Below the pieces are notes generated by a model that was not told the origin of the DNA, did no database searches, and saw only the letters and a program-made list of their open reading frames with translations. Source: Balneolaceae bacterium (GTDB lineage Bacteria; Bacteroidota; Rhodothermia; Balneolales; Balneolaceae). Taken from it: a DNA stretch of 64,000 nt. The first letter of the stretch is position 1, and the number at the start of each line of letters is the position of its first letter. Positions 1-9,309 of the stretch are shown piece after piece. The position numbers were made by a program, and so were the translations under genes. The stretch lies in contig JAFIES010000127.1 of the NCBI GenBank assembly GCA_020832415.1, positions 1 to 64,000 on the forward strand, read 5' to 3'.

Positions 1-1
1 A

Positions 2-487
2 CTGCGCGAAGGCCAAAATTATCGTTTCGATGTGGATGAATCCCATGCCTCCAAGGCCTCAAATTCCCCTCTCGAGAGGGGAAGCAGCGACGCTTGCGGC
101 GATGCAGGGGTGTGTCCATGGATGCCCGGAGCGTATTCAGCTGCTGCAGACCACCAGCCCCGCTTTGAACTCCTGGTAGCCCGGGCGGGCGTAGACGGCT
201 TTGCCGGCCTGGGAGATCTGCCCACAAGCCTTACGCTGAACCAGAATTACCCCACCCCGTTCAACCCAACCACGATCATCAGCTACGAGCTGCCGCAAAC
301 CGAACAGGTGCGCCTGGATGTGTTCGACATGACCGGCCGCCAGGTGGCTACGCTGGTCAACGGACAGGTAGCAGCAGGCCGCCACCAGGTGAGCTTTAAC
401 GCGATGAACCTCTCCAGCGGGGTGTACATGTACCGCCTGCAGGCGGGAGGCATGATGCTGACAAGGCAGTTAACGTTAATTAAGTGA
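2..487 (+). CDS. Secreted protein with T9SS C-terminal sorting domain (5' end outside window)
   Basis: The reading frame is open from the first bases of the window, so this is the 3' end of a longer gene. The last ~85 residues form a type A Por secretion (T9SS) sorting domain: a NQNYPTPFNPTT start, then YELP, a VRLDVFDMTGRQVATLV strand pair, and the SGVYMYRLQ and MMLTRQLTLIK ending. Proteins with this tail are exported by Sec, cross the outer membrane by the type IX machinery and are usually anchored or released after cleavage of the tail. The functional part lies upstream and cannot be seen. Between the upstream part and the tail the frame runs through a palindromic repeat (64-115), which adds about 17 low-complexity residues. 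A GTG at 32 could be read as a start, but the open frame before it makes that unlikely. Confidence 0.85.
   Translation: MREGQNYRFDVDESHASKASNSPLERGSSDACGDAGVCPWMPGAYSAAADHQPRFELLVARAGVDGFAGLGDLPTSLTLNQNYPTPFNPTTIISYELPQTEQVRLDVFDMTGRQVATLVNGQVAAGRHQVSFNAMNLSSGVYMYRLQAGGMMLTRQLTLIK
64..115. repeat. Palindromic repeat inserted in frame in a coding region
   Basis: A perfect 20-bp palindrome with half-site TTCCCCTCTC (64-83) is followed by a small GC-rich hairpin and a GGGGTGTGTC tail. The layout (C-run, TCGA centre, G-run, variable hairpin, G-run plus tail) resembles the intergenic repeats seen here at 47090 and 47626. It is translated in frame as a linker before the T9SS tail. Confidence 0.7.
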
Positions 488-494
488 CAAGACT

Positions 495-527
495 CAGGGT
501 GCAGGGCGCAAGTTCTCCTGCACCCTG
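495..527 (+). other. Strong hairpin downstream of the T9SS gene
   Basis: CAGGGTGCAGG (495-505) pairs perfectly with CCTGCACCCTG (517-527) across an 11-nt loop, starting 8 bp after the stop codon. No long T-run follows, so it may be an mRNA 3' stabilising hairpin or a weak terminator, or another small dispersed palindrome. Confidence 0.5.
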
Positions 528-570
528 TACCTTGTGCCTTTTACCAATGAATTTAATCTCTGATACCACT

Positions 571-672
571 ATGAACGAAACAAAACAACCCTGGATCACC
601 CCGGCAACCGAAACCCTGGACCTGAAACAGACCGAACAACTGGCCCCGCCGGACGAGCCGCTGCAGTCGTAG
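571..672 (+). CDS. Small peptide resembling a RiPP (lasso-type) leader peptide
   Basis: A 33-residue ORF reading MNETKQPWITPATETLDL followed by KQTEQLAPPDEPLQS. The pattern W-x-x-P, then a hydrophobic LDL, then a Thr is the arrangement seen in leader peptides bound by PqqD-like RRE proteins, for example lasso precursors (aromatic-x-x-P ... L ... T). The remaining core would be about 12 residues and Pro-rich. An in-frame ATG at 547 would add 8 residues. No maturation enzyme (B/C protein, transporter) is visible in this window; they could only lie upstream of base 1. It could also be a chance ORF, since no ribosome binding site is apparent. Confidence 0.35.
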   Translation: MNETKQPWITPATETLDLKQTEQLAPPDEPLQS

Positions 673-779
673 GTGATGCTATAAACTCCCCTATTGTTTG
701 TTTAGTGAAGTACCCTTTTTAGACCATTAAATCCCTAGCCTAACTATTGGAGAGTGAAAGCATAGGTTAACGCAACATC

Positions 780-813
780 AAAAAAAATCCCGACTATTCT
801 CACATAATCGGGA
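780..813 (-). terminator. Rho-independent terminator of the glucan utilisation locus
   Basis: On the minus strand, TCCCGATTAT and ATAGTCGGGA form a stem around a 6-nt loop and are followed by eight Ts. It lies ~190 bp past the stop of the last gene of the minus-strand operon. The rest of 673-1003 shows no gene or other clear signal. Confidence 0.8.
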
Positions 814-1003
814 CTCGTGATCCATAGGGATGGATACGTTATTTGTATTCCCCCCGGACTAGAGAGTATTTTGTCCAAGGAGCATCTACCAGCTACGGTA
901 TCGTTGATATAATTGAAATTGTGTTATTCCATTTACTTAACATTTTTTATTTGGTACTTCTTAATCAGGCGCTAAGTAAAGGTGAGGCCAAAACAATGAC
1001 AGC

Positions 1004-1987
1004 TTAGTTCTTTCTTAACAACCTCCACCCATTTTTTGATAAGAGCTGTTTTTTTAACCATGCAGGGCGGTCCGTTGTAATTCCATCCACACCAAGTTCA
1101 ATAGCCTTTTGAGCGTCTTCAATGTTATTCACTGTCCATACATAGTAACCCAATCCTGCTTCTCTAATCTTATGTACCGACTCTTCCCATCGGGCTGGTC
1201 CAGCAAAATGTAGATTAACTCCATCCAAATTTGCTTTCAACGCCCTTTCGATTATATCATCCATAGAGGGATTCCATTGATCATCTTCAGAATTATAACC
1301 AAAGCCAACCAACCAATACACCGGTGTTCTTGGGCGTAGTTTTTTAGTTTTTGCAGCGAGTTCATACGAGAATGCAATCACGACTATTTGATGAGGAAAG
1401 TGCTCAATCTTATCGAAAACGTCCAGCATTGGCCTCACAATACTTGTGTCTGATTTTACATCAACAAAAATTCTCTTGCCCTTGGGCAAAGTGGAAAGAG
1501 CTTCATATAAAGTAGGAATTGATTCACCTTCCCATTGCGATGACTTCCAAGATCCAAAATCTAATTCCCTGAGCTCATCAAGAGTCATTTCTTCAATATT
1601 TCCATCATGTCCGGTGATTCGTTTGGTATTTGGATCATGGAATACTACAACTTCACCATCTTTTGTTAAAAAGACATCTAACTCAACCGCATCCACATCC
1701 ATTTCCCAGGCAAGTTGAAAGGCAGCCATTGTATTCTCTGGCGCAAGCCAAGACGCACCCCTATGTGCAATAAATTCAGGAAGAGATAATTTATCAGTAT
1801 TACAATTTTGTGCTGATAGACTTTCTAGGGCAATGATTAAAGGAATTATCATGCACAATGGACAAAACTTTAAACTAAAACGGTTAGTAACTACCAGGGA
1901 TCGGATTTGGTTAGATATGAGATTTGTATAATTTTTTAATCCAAACTTTACCGATTCAGCTTGACTTAGTTTTTTGTGACTCATCAT
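1004..1987 (-). CDS. Glycerophosphodiester phosphodiesterase family protein (GDPD)
   Basis: GDPD TIM-barrel enzymes hydrolyse glycerophosphodiesters to glycerol-3-phosphate and an alcohol. Family marks are the AHRGA motif (~74-78), PENT (~82-85), ELDVFLTKDG (~100), the HDP motif in VVFHDPNTKR, and a C-terminal ELGVDGITTDRP segment. A hydrophobic stretch at ~46-60 suggests export or membrane anchoring. If translation starts at Met46 (base 1852) this becomes an ordinary signal peptide, and the longer start adds 45 uncertain residues. It is the last gene of the glucan locus, 27 bp after the GH16 gene, and precedes the terminator at 780-813. A GDPD in such a locus is unusual; it may act on glycerol-phosphate decorations or membrane lipids. 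The family call is firm, the substrate unknown. Confidence 0.9.
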   Translation of the reverse strand: MMSHKKLSQAESVKFGLKNYTNLISNQIRSLVVTNRFSLKFCPLCMIIPLIIALESLSAQNCNTDKLSLPEFIAHRGASWLAPENTMAAFQLAWEMDVDAVELDVFLTKDGEVVVFHDPNTKRITGHDGNIEEMTLDELRELDFGSWKSSQWEGESIPTLYEALSTLPKGKRIFVDVKSDTSIVRPMLDVFDKIEHFPHQIVVIAFSYELAAKTKKLRPRTPVYWLVGFGYNSEDDQWNPSMDDIIERALKANLDGVNLHFAGPARWEESVHKIREAGLGYYVWTVNNIEDAQKAIELGVDGITTDRPAWLKKQLLSKNGWRLLRKN

Positions 1988-2014
1988 TACATGTTAAATA
2001 AATGTTACTATTTG

Positions 2015-2887
2015 CTAATTTCTTTGATATACACGGACATAATCAACAACCATCTTTTGTGGAAATTCCGTAGTTGAATCAGGGTTACCCGGCCAATCCC
2101 CTCCAACTGCTAAATTTAAAAGCATATGGAATTTTTGGTCGAATGGAGCTGGAAATGCGTAACTATCTGTGTGCCAGTTGTTTATTTTTTGGTAGTGATT
2201 ATTATCTACATACCAATTTAATTCACCCTTTTCCCATTCAAGTGTAAACACATGGAAATCATCTGAAAAATTTCGACTCGGCAACTTGTATTTTGAGCCG
2301 GTTTGAGTATTATTGGGCCATTCCCCTCCATAATGAATTGTCCCATGTATTATGTTTGGCTCATGGCCTAACATTTCCATAATATCTATCTCACCACTCG
2401 CGGCCCATCCTCCATAAAAATTTTCCGTTGGGAGCATCCAAATTGCCGGCCAAATCCCCTGTCCTTTAGGAAGTTTGGCTCTGATTTCAAATTTACCATA
2501 CTTCCAGTCACCTTGGTTTATAGTTCTAATTCGTGCAGATGTAAAATTCATGCTCTCATAGTCTTCCTCTATTGCTATGAGATGCAATTTCCCATCTTTT
2601 ACATAAATATTCTCTTTACGGGCTGTATAATACTGTAGTTCATTATTCCCCCACCCAGTTAAGCCATAATCAGTACCAGTACCTTCCTGATATGACCATT
2701 TTGTTTGATCTAAATAATCACCATCAAATTCATCAGACCAGACAAGCGTATATTCACTTTGTGTATCATTGGATAACACTCTAACATCATCTGCAGGTAT
2801 TCCAAAATTACTACCCAGGTAAATCATGAGTAATATTGATGCACAAGCAGCGAAGACTTTTAATGAATTAAATGGATGATAACACAC
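2015..2887 (-). CDS. GH16 beta-glucanase (laminarinase-like)
   Basis: Endo-acting beta-1,3(4)-glucanase of glycoside hydrolase family 16. The 290-residue protein starts with a hydrophobic export segment (~8-30), then the typical WSDEFDG entry (~50-56), the substrate-cleft WPAIWML stretch (~146-152) and the catalytic GEIDIMEM motif, with nucleophile Glu166, Asp168 and acid/base Glu171 all present. The extra residue in the ExDxxE loop (EIDIME) is the laminarinase type rather than the lichenase type. It sits between a clan GH-A hydrolase and a GDPD gene in the SusCD operon, so it probably cuts polymeric laminarin-like glucan outside the cell or in the periplasm. No lipobox or sorting domain is evident. 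Exact linkage specificity is inferred. Confidence 0.93.
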   Translation of the reverse strand: MCYHPFNSLKVFAACASILLMIYLGSNFGIPADDVRVLSNDTQSEYTLVWSDEFDGDYLDQTKWSYQEGTGTDYGLTGWGNNELQYYTARKENIYVKDGKLHLIAIEEDYESMNFTSARIRTINQGDWKYGKFEIRAKLPKGQGIWPAIWMLPTENFYGGWAASGEIDIMEMLGHEPNIIHGTIHYGGEWPNNTQTGSKYKLPSRNFSDDFHVFTLEWEKGELNWYVDNNHYQKINNWHTDSYAFPAPFDQKFHMLLNLAVGGDWPGNPDSTTEFPQKMVVDYVRVYQRN

Positions 2888-2947
2888 AATAATTATAAAG
2901 TATCTATATAATTAACTTTCATTTACTATGGGTAATCTTAGATACAA

Positions 2948-4255
2948 TTATTCAACAAAAAATGGAATATTTGCAGTAGCGACCCTGTTTATATTTTCGT
3001 TTTTAATATAAACGAATATACGATATGGCCCTTTTTGTTCTGGTGCATTAAATCGTAGTTTCTGGGTGTTTTCTACACTTATCAATCCATCTACACGATC
3101 TGGTTTCTGCTCTCTGTCCCCTCCTTCCTGATGGTCTGAGCTTTCATGAAAAATTTCCCAGTTTATTTGAATATTACTATCATCAATAATGCTAGAAATA
3201 ACCTCAGCTTGACAATATTCATTGGGCTGTAAACTTAGATTTTCTATTGCTTTCTTCCCATTAAGTGTTAATGAATCAATACTTGGGGACCGGTTTTCAG
3301 GCCACATTCCTGTCCAATTGTACTCCATTGCATCAATTACTTCAATCGGATCTCCATTTTCCATAAACATGCCGTACCATGTGTGGGTACGTTCCTGTTT
3401 TTGTCCCCACAGAAACACATATGATCCCAAACATTTTTCTGTATCCTTTTTTATAGATTCCTGATATCGACTAAAATACAGCTTCCTTTTTTCTGTTGAG
3501 GTTTCTTCAATTGCTGCATCCCAATCAGTTCGAGGCACCTCCCAATGTCCGGTCGGGCCCCATTCAGCCACGATATAAGCTTTATCCCATCCATACGCCC
3601 GTAAATTTGCAGGTAGTGAAGGGAGGCTACCATAAGTATTAATTGATAACAGGTCTAAATCACTGCATTTTTCTTTTATGAGATCAACTCTTTTCTTGTC
3701 TATACCCGCGGTCATTGTTGTGGTGAGATGAAATGGATCAACGTCATGAATCATTTTCGAAACATCGTTCACAGCATGCCAAACCTTAGTATTGCTGTAC
3801 CGCAAATCAAGTTCATTACCAATACCCCACATAAGTACAGCTGGATGATTCTTATACTTTTCAACTTCACCACAAATTTGCTCAAGTTGTTGCATCACCG
3901 CATGCTCATCGTCATAATCGAAGCCGTGGCGCTCTCTTCTCATATTAAGACCAAGACAAACTGAAATTCCAAGTTCATGTGCCCTATTGAGCAAGGACAT
4001 AGTATTTTCATTTGTTCCCCACCTGCGAATAGAATTCCCCCCAATTGATACCAGTAATTCAAGATGATTTTCACCACCTGCCCCTTTGATATAATATGGT
4101 TTACCGCCTCGATAAAGTTGAAAGGAATCGTCTTGTTCACGAATCTCAACCTTAATGGGCTCTTTTGAAAAACTATTCCCTTTTAAAATGGGAGGAATAA
4201 ACATCCCTCCCGCAGTCAGTATGGATGTTTTTTTGATCCACTCTTTTCTATTCAT
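2948..4255 (-). CDS. Clan GH-A glycoside hydrolase (GH2-like TIM barrel)
   Basis: A 435-residue TIM-barrel glycosidase. The acid/base is in WGIGNELDL (Glu148) and the nucleophile in VAEWGPTG (Glu231), the paired Glu residues of retaining clan A enzymes. The SIRRWGTNENT segment (~75-85) is typical of the GH2/GH5-like barrel. The N-terminus MNRKEWIKKTSILTAGG looks like a short Tat/Sec export signal. A C-terminal beta-rich part (~330-435) resembles a Big/Ig-like module. Next to SusCD and GH16 it probably takes part in beta-1,3-glucan breakdown. The closest named group is the GH2 TIM-barrel domain; a GH158-type endo-beta-1,3-glucanase is a possible alternative that only a profile search can decide. 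Confidence 0.8.
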   Translation of the reverse strand: MNRKEWIKKTSILTAGGMFIPPILKGNSFSKEPIKVEIREQDDSFQLYRGGKPYYIKGAGGENHLELLVSIGGNSIRRWGTNENTMSLLNRAHELGISVCLGLNMRRERHGFDYDDEHAVMQQLEQICGEVEKYKNHPAVLMWGIGNELDLRYSNTKVWHAVNDVSKMIHDVDPFHLTTTMTAGIDKKRVDLIKEKCSDLDLLSINTYGSLPSLPANLRAYGWDKAYIVAEWGPTGHWEVPRTDWDAAIEETSTEKRKLYFSRYQESIKKDTEKCLGSYVFLWGQKQERTHTWYGMFMENGDPIEVIDAMEYNWTGMWPENRSPSIDSLTLNGKKAIENLSLQPNEYCQAEVISSIIDDSNIQINWEIFHESSDHQEGGDREQKPDRVDGLISVENTQKLRFNAPEQKGPYRIFVYIKNENINRVATANIPFFVE

Positions 4256-4297
4256 TCAAATAAATAATTGATTTAAATTTATTTTGATTGATTTAAA

Positions 4298-5929
4298 TCA
4301 GTATCCATCATTTTGTGGAAATCCCGGACCTAATAGTCTAAACTCATCAGGCGGAATGGGCAGATTTACCATATGTGGCTGAATTCTATCTCTAGCCTCA
4401 GCTCTGTGAGAAACCAGTTCTCCACTTCGTGTCTCAAATACATTTCCTGCATGATTTCTGATTTGTTCATAGAGTACTCCCCATCTTTTTAAATTGTACC
4501 ATCTGTGGCCCTCAAAACCCATTTCTCTTGCATCTTCATCCATAATTACTTGTAGATCGATGCTCGTGACCGGTTCCGCTTCAGCTCTCAATCTTATTGT
4601 ATTTAAATATTGAAGTGCCTGAGGGTCGGCATTATTGCCTGAAATTCGCCATTGCGATTCAGCCGCCATCAAATATGTCTCAGCAAGTCTGTAAACCATG
4701 ATGTTTTTAGCCCTTCCAGCACCCTGTGTATCAGAAGTGTTTTCATCATTAAATTTTGCTATTCCGGGATTTAATCTTGCAAAAAATAAATTTCTCTCCG
4801 AAAGGTCGTCACTAAACTCATCATAATCATCCATTACGTCGCCAAGGTTTTTACCTTCTGGTAAAGTTGAGGGATTATTATAGAAAAAAGTGAAATAATA
4901 ATATGTGTTTTGGTGTCTCGTATCATTTTCATCTTCAAGAAGTAAACTTCTAAAGTATTGATTTAAAAGAATGAATCCAGCCCCTCTGCCACCTTGATCG
5001 TCTGAATACATAGCGCCAGGAATAACTCCATACTGTGGCATCATTTGAAAATTAAAACGATGCATAGCACCTCCCCCTGTAACCAGTTCTTCGTACTGAA
5101 CTACAAATAGGGCTTCCTCATGCTGTAAATTTCCACGAAAAACATCGGCTGTACTTGGTAATAAATCATGGTATGGAGAATTTATTACTTCAAGTGACTG
5201 AAATAATGCTTCCTGCCAATCTTCTTGCCACATAGCCACTTTGGCTTTTAAATGTCTTGCAGCACCATTAGTTACTCGCCCAAATTCTTCTGCTGTCCAT
5301 GAAAGGTGTTCTATCGAAAACAACAAATCACTATTAATTAATTGAAATATCTCTTCTTCTGTTGCTTTGTCATTTATAATAAAATCAGCATTTTCAGGGG
5401 TGGTCGGCTCGGTTGTAATAAATATATTATTGAATTGGCGATAAAGATTAAAATATGCCTGTGCTCTGAAGAATTTTGCCTCTCCTAATATTTTATTACG
5501 TTGTGCATCTCCAATATCTTCAATTTCTTCTGCAGCTTGAATAATTGCATTAGCCCTGTCAATAACTAGATAATTATTTCTCCAGGAATGCCCATATCTA
5601 GTAGTTCCAAAATCACTAGCAGTAGCTCCCCAGGTTAGTATTGAGTACAGTGAAGATTCCCCTGTTCGCCCAAAAGCTAAGTCGCTTTTTGTCTGAAGGA
5701 TCATTGGGGGAGTGAAATTCCACTCTCCATTTTCATAAAAGTTGCGGTGTCTGTTATATAAACCCACCAAGCCCAATTCAAGACCTTCTGCATTTGTGTA
5801 AACAAAATTGGAGGTCAATTGAGTCGGATGCTCTTCAACCAAAAAGTTATCGCAAGATATACCTGTAAATAAAAAGACAAGTATTATTAAACTATTTCTG
5901 AATATCATCTTATTGTTATTTTTTTTCAT
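4298..5929 (-). CDS. SusD/RagB-family nutrient-binding lipoprotein
   Basis: Outer-membrane glycan-binding partner of the SusC transporter. A lipoprotein signal ends at Cys26 (FLFTGISC). TPR-like helices follow (EAKFFRAQAYFNLYRQF), and the typical C-terminal RLAETYLMAAESQWR and NLKRWGVLYEQIRNH segments are present. Length (543 aa) is normal. It lies 16 bp downstream of susC in the same operon. The bound glycan is inferred to be a beta-glucan from the two downstream hydrolases. Confidence 0.95.
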   Translation of the reverse strand: MKKNNNKMIFRNSLIILVFLFTGISCDNFLVEEHPTQLTSNFVYTNAEGLELGLVGLYNRHRNFYENGEWNFTPPMILQTKSDLAFGRTGESSLYSILTWGATASDFGTTRYGHSWRNNYLVIDRANAIIQAAEEIEDIGDAQRNKILGEAKFFRAQAYFNLYRQFNNIFITTEPTTPENADFIINDKATEEEIFQLINSDLLFSIEHLSWTAEEFGRVTNGAARHLKAKVAMWQEDWQEALFQSLEVINSPYHDLLPSTADVFRGNLQHEEALFVVQYEELVTGGGAMHRFNFQMMPQYGVIPGAMYSDDQGGRGAGFILLNQYFRSLLLEDENDTRHQNTYYYFTFFYNNPSTLPEGKNLGDVMDDYDEFSDDLSERNLFFARLNPGIAKFNDENTSDTQGAGRAKNIMVYRLAETYLMAAESQWRISGNNADPQALQYLNTIRLRAEAEPVTSIDLQVIMDEDAREMGFEGHRWYNLKRWGVLYEQIRNHAGNVFETRSGELVSHRAEARDRIQPHMVNLPIPPDEFRLLGPGFPQNDGY

Positions 5930-5945
5930 ATCAATGCCTCTAATT

Positions 5946-8900
5946 TTAAAATCCTAAGTTAACACCAAACGTAAAAGCCTTCGCTTCAGGAAATCCTCCC
6001 GGATTAATTTCTGGACTGTATGACTTGTAACTTGTGAGGGTAAGAAGGTTGTGCCCCGTGAAATAAACCCGAAGATTATTAGCCCCAAATCTACTTATCC
6101 AATCTGCGGGCAGATTGTATGCCATGGTCAGAGTTCTTAGCCGAATGTATGAGGCGTCTTGTACTGCTAATGCAAAAAGATATGACTGTGTTTCAGCCTG
6201 TGGAATGGGCCATTTATTTGACGGGTTTTCAGGAGTGAAATAAGGAACTTTTATTCCATTCAAGATACCCTGAAACGACCCTCCAGTTTCAAATTGTGCT
6301 AAATAAGGATTTGATCTTGTTGCTCCTTGAACAAAATATACATTTGCAAATAATTCAAAATTACGATAAACAAAATCACTCGAAATGGAACCAAACCAAT
6401 CAGGATCAGTAGCAAAAATAAATCTATCATCCTCATCTATTGTCCCATCCCCATTCTTATCTACTACTCGTATGTTTCCAGGGCGAATGCCCGGCTGATC
6501 ACTTTGTGCAGATTCATCAATCTCGCTCTGTGATTGAAATATCCCATCAAATTTGTATTGCCATATAACATTAATTGGTTCTCCAACAAATCGAAGTCTT
6601 CCCTCATCATCAAGTGGATTGCCATCGTCATCAAACAAACCGGTACTTAATATCTCATTACTATTTGTAGCCCATGCGACCGAAACACTCCAAGAAGTAG
6701 TTGGATTTCTGATAATGTTACTTCTTAAAAATAATTCTACTCCTTGATTTTGAGTTCGCCCTCCATTCGTTATGGTACTAGAATATCCGGTAGAACCACC
6801 AAGCGAAATATCAACCAATAAATCTCTTGTTGTGGTTCTATAAAAATCAATTCCACCAACAAAAGTATTTCCTAATATTCCAAAATCAAGCCCAGCATTT
6901 AACGTTGTTGATGTTTCCCAGGTTAGATTTGGGTTAGGAAGCACACCACCCGGCAAGTTACCGCCAACTGTTGAACCACCAAATACATAAGGGTATTGTT
7001 GTACATTACCAAGTGTGGTATAAGGATCTAATGCTTGATTTCCAACAGAACCATATGATACCCTAAATTTAAGCTCATTGATTAGATCAACATCTGATAA
7101 GAAAGGCTCATTCTGGGCTTTCCAGGCAAAAGAAGCAGCTGGGAAAAAGGCCCATTTATTATTTTCAGCAAAAACGGAAGATCCATCATAACGGCCGGTA
7201 AATGTAAAGACATACTTATCATAGAGGTCATAAATAGCTCGTCCCATTAAGGATGAAATTCTACGTTCATTGCCATTTCGGTTTATTTGTTGATTTAACG
7301 CTAAACTGATACCGTTATAACCAAGAATATCGTTTGGAAACTGGGTGCCAATCGTATTCGTTTCGAAATAGTCAGTTGCACTTAAGCTTTGAACGAATGT
7401 TAAATCAAGCCTATGATCTTGTCCAAATTCAGGAGAGTAGTTAATAATATTTTCTATTTGCCATTCCTCTCGTAAACTATCGAATACCGTACCACGACCC
7501 TGTGGAACCACACCCGAACCGTGGATACTTGTTATATAAGTACCCTGATCTCTTGTAGTTCTATTTATAAAACTGTTTAGCCTGTAGGAAAAATTTTCGG
7601 TAAAATTATAGTCACCAACAACATTCAAAGTAAGATTATTCGCTTTAACAGTATTTTCAGATTCACGAATATTCCAAAGTGGATTTACTGTTAAGTTTCC
7701 CCCACCTAGTGGAAACTTATTCAGTTCATTATTTTCATCAAATGGTCTCGCCAGCGGTGAAATTGTTATATAGTTTATCCCACCGGATTCAATATCCTGC
7801 ACATCAGTTAGAAAATTCACATTTGCCTGAAGACTGAATTTATCCGTAATAGTCTGATCAAGATTTAATCTGAACGTACCCCTTTTATATCCAGAAGTTG
7901 GTAAAATCCCGGATTGATCATAAAAATTAGCGCTGGAGTAAATCCTCGTGCTTTCACCGCCACCCGATACGCTTATGGAATGACTATTAAGTTGAGCATC
8001 ATTTATAAGTTCGTTATCCCAGTTTACAAATTGTTGGTCTTCTATACTTTGAAGTTCAAAGTCATTAAAAATCACTTCATCATTTAAATATTGCCCATCA
8101 TTTATTGTTCTGTGAGCCTCTCGCCTTAGTTGAGCAAACTCAAGTGGGCTATAAAGCTCGAAGTTTCTCGTTAATCGCTGAGTGGTTGTGTAACCATGAT
8201 AGTTAACTTGAAATCTTCCTTCACTCCCTCTCTTGGTTGTTACTAATATGACACCATTTGCTGCTCTTGCACCATAAATAGCTTGAGCCGATGCGTCTTT
8301 TAATATTTCTATTGATTCAATGTCTGCTGATTGAATGTCATTTATATTTGAAACAGGTATTCCATCAACAATCATCAGTGGTTCATTACCACCTCGCAAA
8401 GAATTTTCACCTCGAATAATAATATCAGAAGTCCCTCCAGGCCGAGCTGAAACTGTACTCACTTGCACCCCAGCGGCCTCCCCTCGAATCATTTCTGCAA
8501 AATTTGTTGTTGGTAAAGAAACTGCACTTTCAACATTTACTGTAGCAACAGAACCACTGATATCACTTTTTCTTTGTGTACCATATCCAACAACTATTAA
8601 TTCTTCACCAGTAATTATGTCTAACCTTAATGATACGTCCAGCTCACTTCTTCCATCCAAATTCACAATTAGCCTTTCATAACCTATATATGTAAATACA
8701 AGTGTTGCATTAGGGTCTGGCACCGTCAGCTCAAAGTTACCTTCTAAATCAGATACTGTCCCTATAGTGGTTCCCTCTATGAAAATGTTAACACCAGGTA
8801 TGGGCTCTCCCGATTCTTCATCAGTCACCTTACCTGTAATAGTTTCTGGTTCATTCTCAGGGTCATCGGAGCCTGAGGTCAATATTATTTGACCAGACTC

Positions 8901-9275
8901 AGTAAAATGAATAATAAAATTAGCTTGCTTGCTGATATCTTCTAAAATATCGATCACTGACATAACTTCGTATCTCTGGGTGATCAAAACCTCTGTATTC
9001 AGCCTGCTCCTGTTATAGTTGAGCCGATAATCCGCAACAGATGCAACTTCTGATAATGCATCTAGAGCGGGTGCTTGATTAAAATCAAATGAAGCAATAT
9101 TTAATAATTTTGATTCGGGTTTAATCTGGTCATATGCAGAGTAAGATTCTGCATAAACCTTACTTTGCGCCCATGAAGAGTTAATTGCTATTATTAGTGG
9201 CAGACTTGTTAAAACAACTTTTACTAATTGTTTTAAAAACCACTTATTTACGTAACCTATAGATTGTAACTCCAT
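5946..9275 (-). CDS. SusC/RagA-family TonB-dependent transporter with STN signalling domain
   Basis: An 1109-residue outer-membrane glycan importer. Order of domains: signal peptide (~15-36), STN secretin/TonB short domain (~60-134), carboxypeptidase-regulatory-like domain starting ITGKVTDEESGEPIPG (~146-225), VVGYGTQRKSDISGSV at the plug start (~228), plug to ~350, then the beta barrel ending in a C-terminal Phe (NLGF). The STN domain is the part that talks to a FecR-type anti-sigma factor. The fecR and ECF sigma genes lie immediately upstream (34 bp to fecR), so substrate binding probably induces this locus through trans-envelope signalling. Confidence 0.96.
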   Translation of the reverse strand: MELQSIGYVNKWFLKQLVKVVLTSLPLIIAINSSWAQSKVYAESYSAYDQIKPESKLLNIASFDFNQAPALDALSEVASVADYRLNYNRSRLNTEVLITQRYEVMSVIDILEDISKQANFIIHFTESGQIILTSGSDDPENEPETITGKVTDEESGEPIPGVNIFIEGTTIGTVSDLEGNFELTVPDPNATLVFTYIGYERLIVNLDGRSELDVSLRLDIITGEELIVVGYGTQRKSDISGSVATVNVESAVSLPTTNFAEMIRGEAAGVQVSTVSARPGGTSDIIIRGENSLRGGNEPLMIVDGIPVSNINDIQSADIESIEILKDASAQAIYGARAANGVILVTTKRGSEGRFQVNYHGYTTTQRLTRNFELYSPLEFAQLRREAHRTINDGQYLNDEVIFNDFELQSIEDQQFVNWDNELINDAQLNSHSISVSGGGESTRIYSSANFYDQSGILPTSGYKRGTFRLNLDQTITDKFSLQANVNFLTDVQDIESGGINYITISPLARPFDENNELNKFPLGGGNLTVNPLWNIRESENTVKANNLTLNVVGDYNFTENFSYRLNSFINRTTRDQGTYITSIHGSGVVPQGRGTVFDSLREEWQIENIINYSPEFGQDHRLDLTFVQSLSATDYFETNTIGTQFPNDILGYNGISLALNQQINRNGNERRISSLMGRAIYDLYDKYVFTFTGRYDGSSVFAENNKWAFFPAASFAWKAQNEPFLSDVDLINELKFRVSYGSVGNQALDPYTTLGNVQQYPYVFGGSTVGGNLPGGVLPNPNLTWETSTTLNAGLDFGILGNTFVGGIDFYRTTTRDLLVDISLGGSTGYSSTITNGGRTQNQGVELFLRSNIIRNPTTSWSVSVAWATNSNEILSTGLFDDDGNPLDDEGRLRFVGEPINVIWQYKFDGIFQSQSEIDESAQSDQPGIRPGNIRVVDKNGDGTIDEDDRFIFATDPDWFGSISSDFVYRNFELFANVYFVQGATRSNPYLAQFETGGSFQGILNGIKVPYFTPENPSNKWPIPQAETQSYLFALAVQDASYIRLRTLTMAYNLPADWISRFGANNLRVYFTGHNLLTLTSYKSYSPEINPGGFPEAKAFTFGVNLGF

Positions 9276-9309
9276 AATTGTTATCGTGTTATAGTTTATG
9301 TTATGGTTA

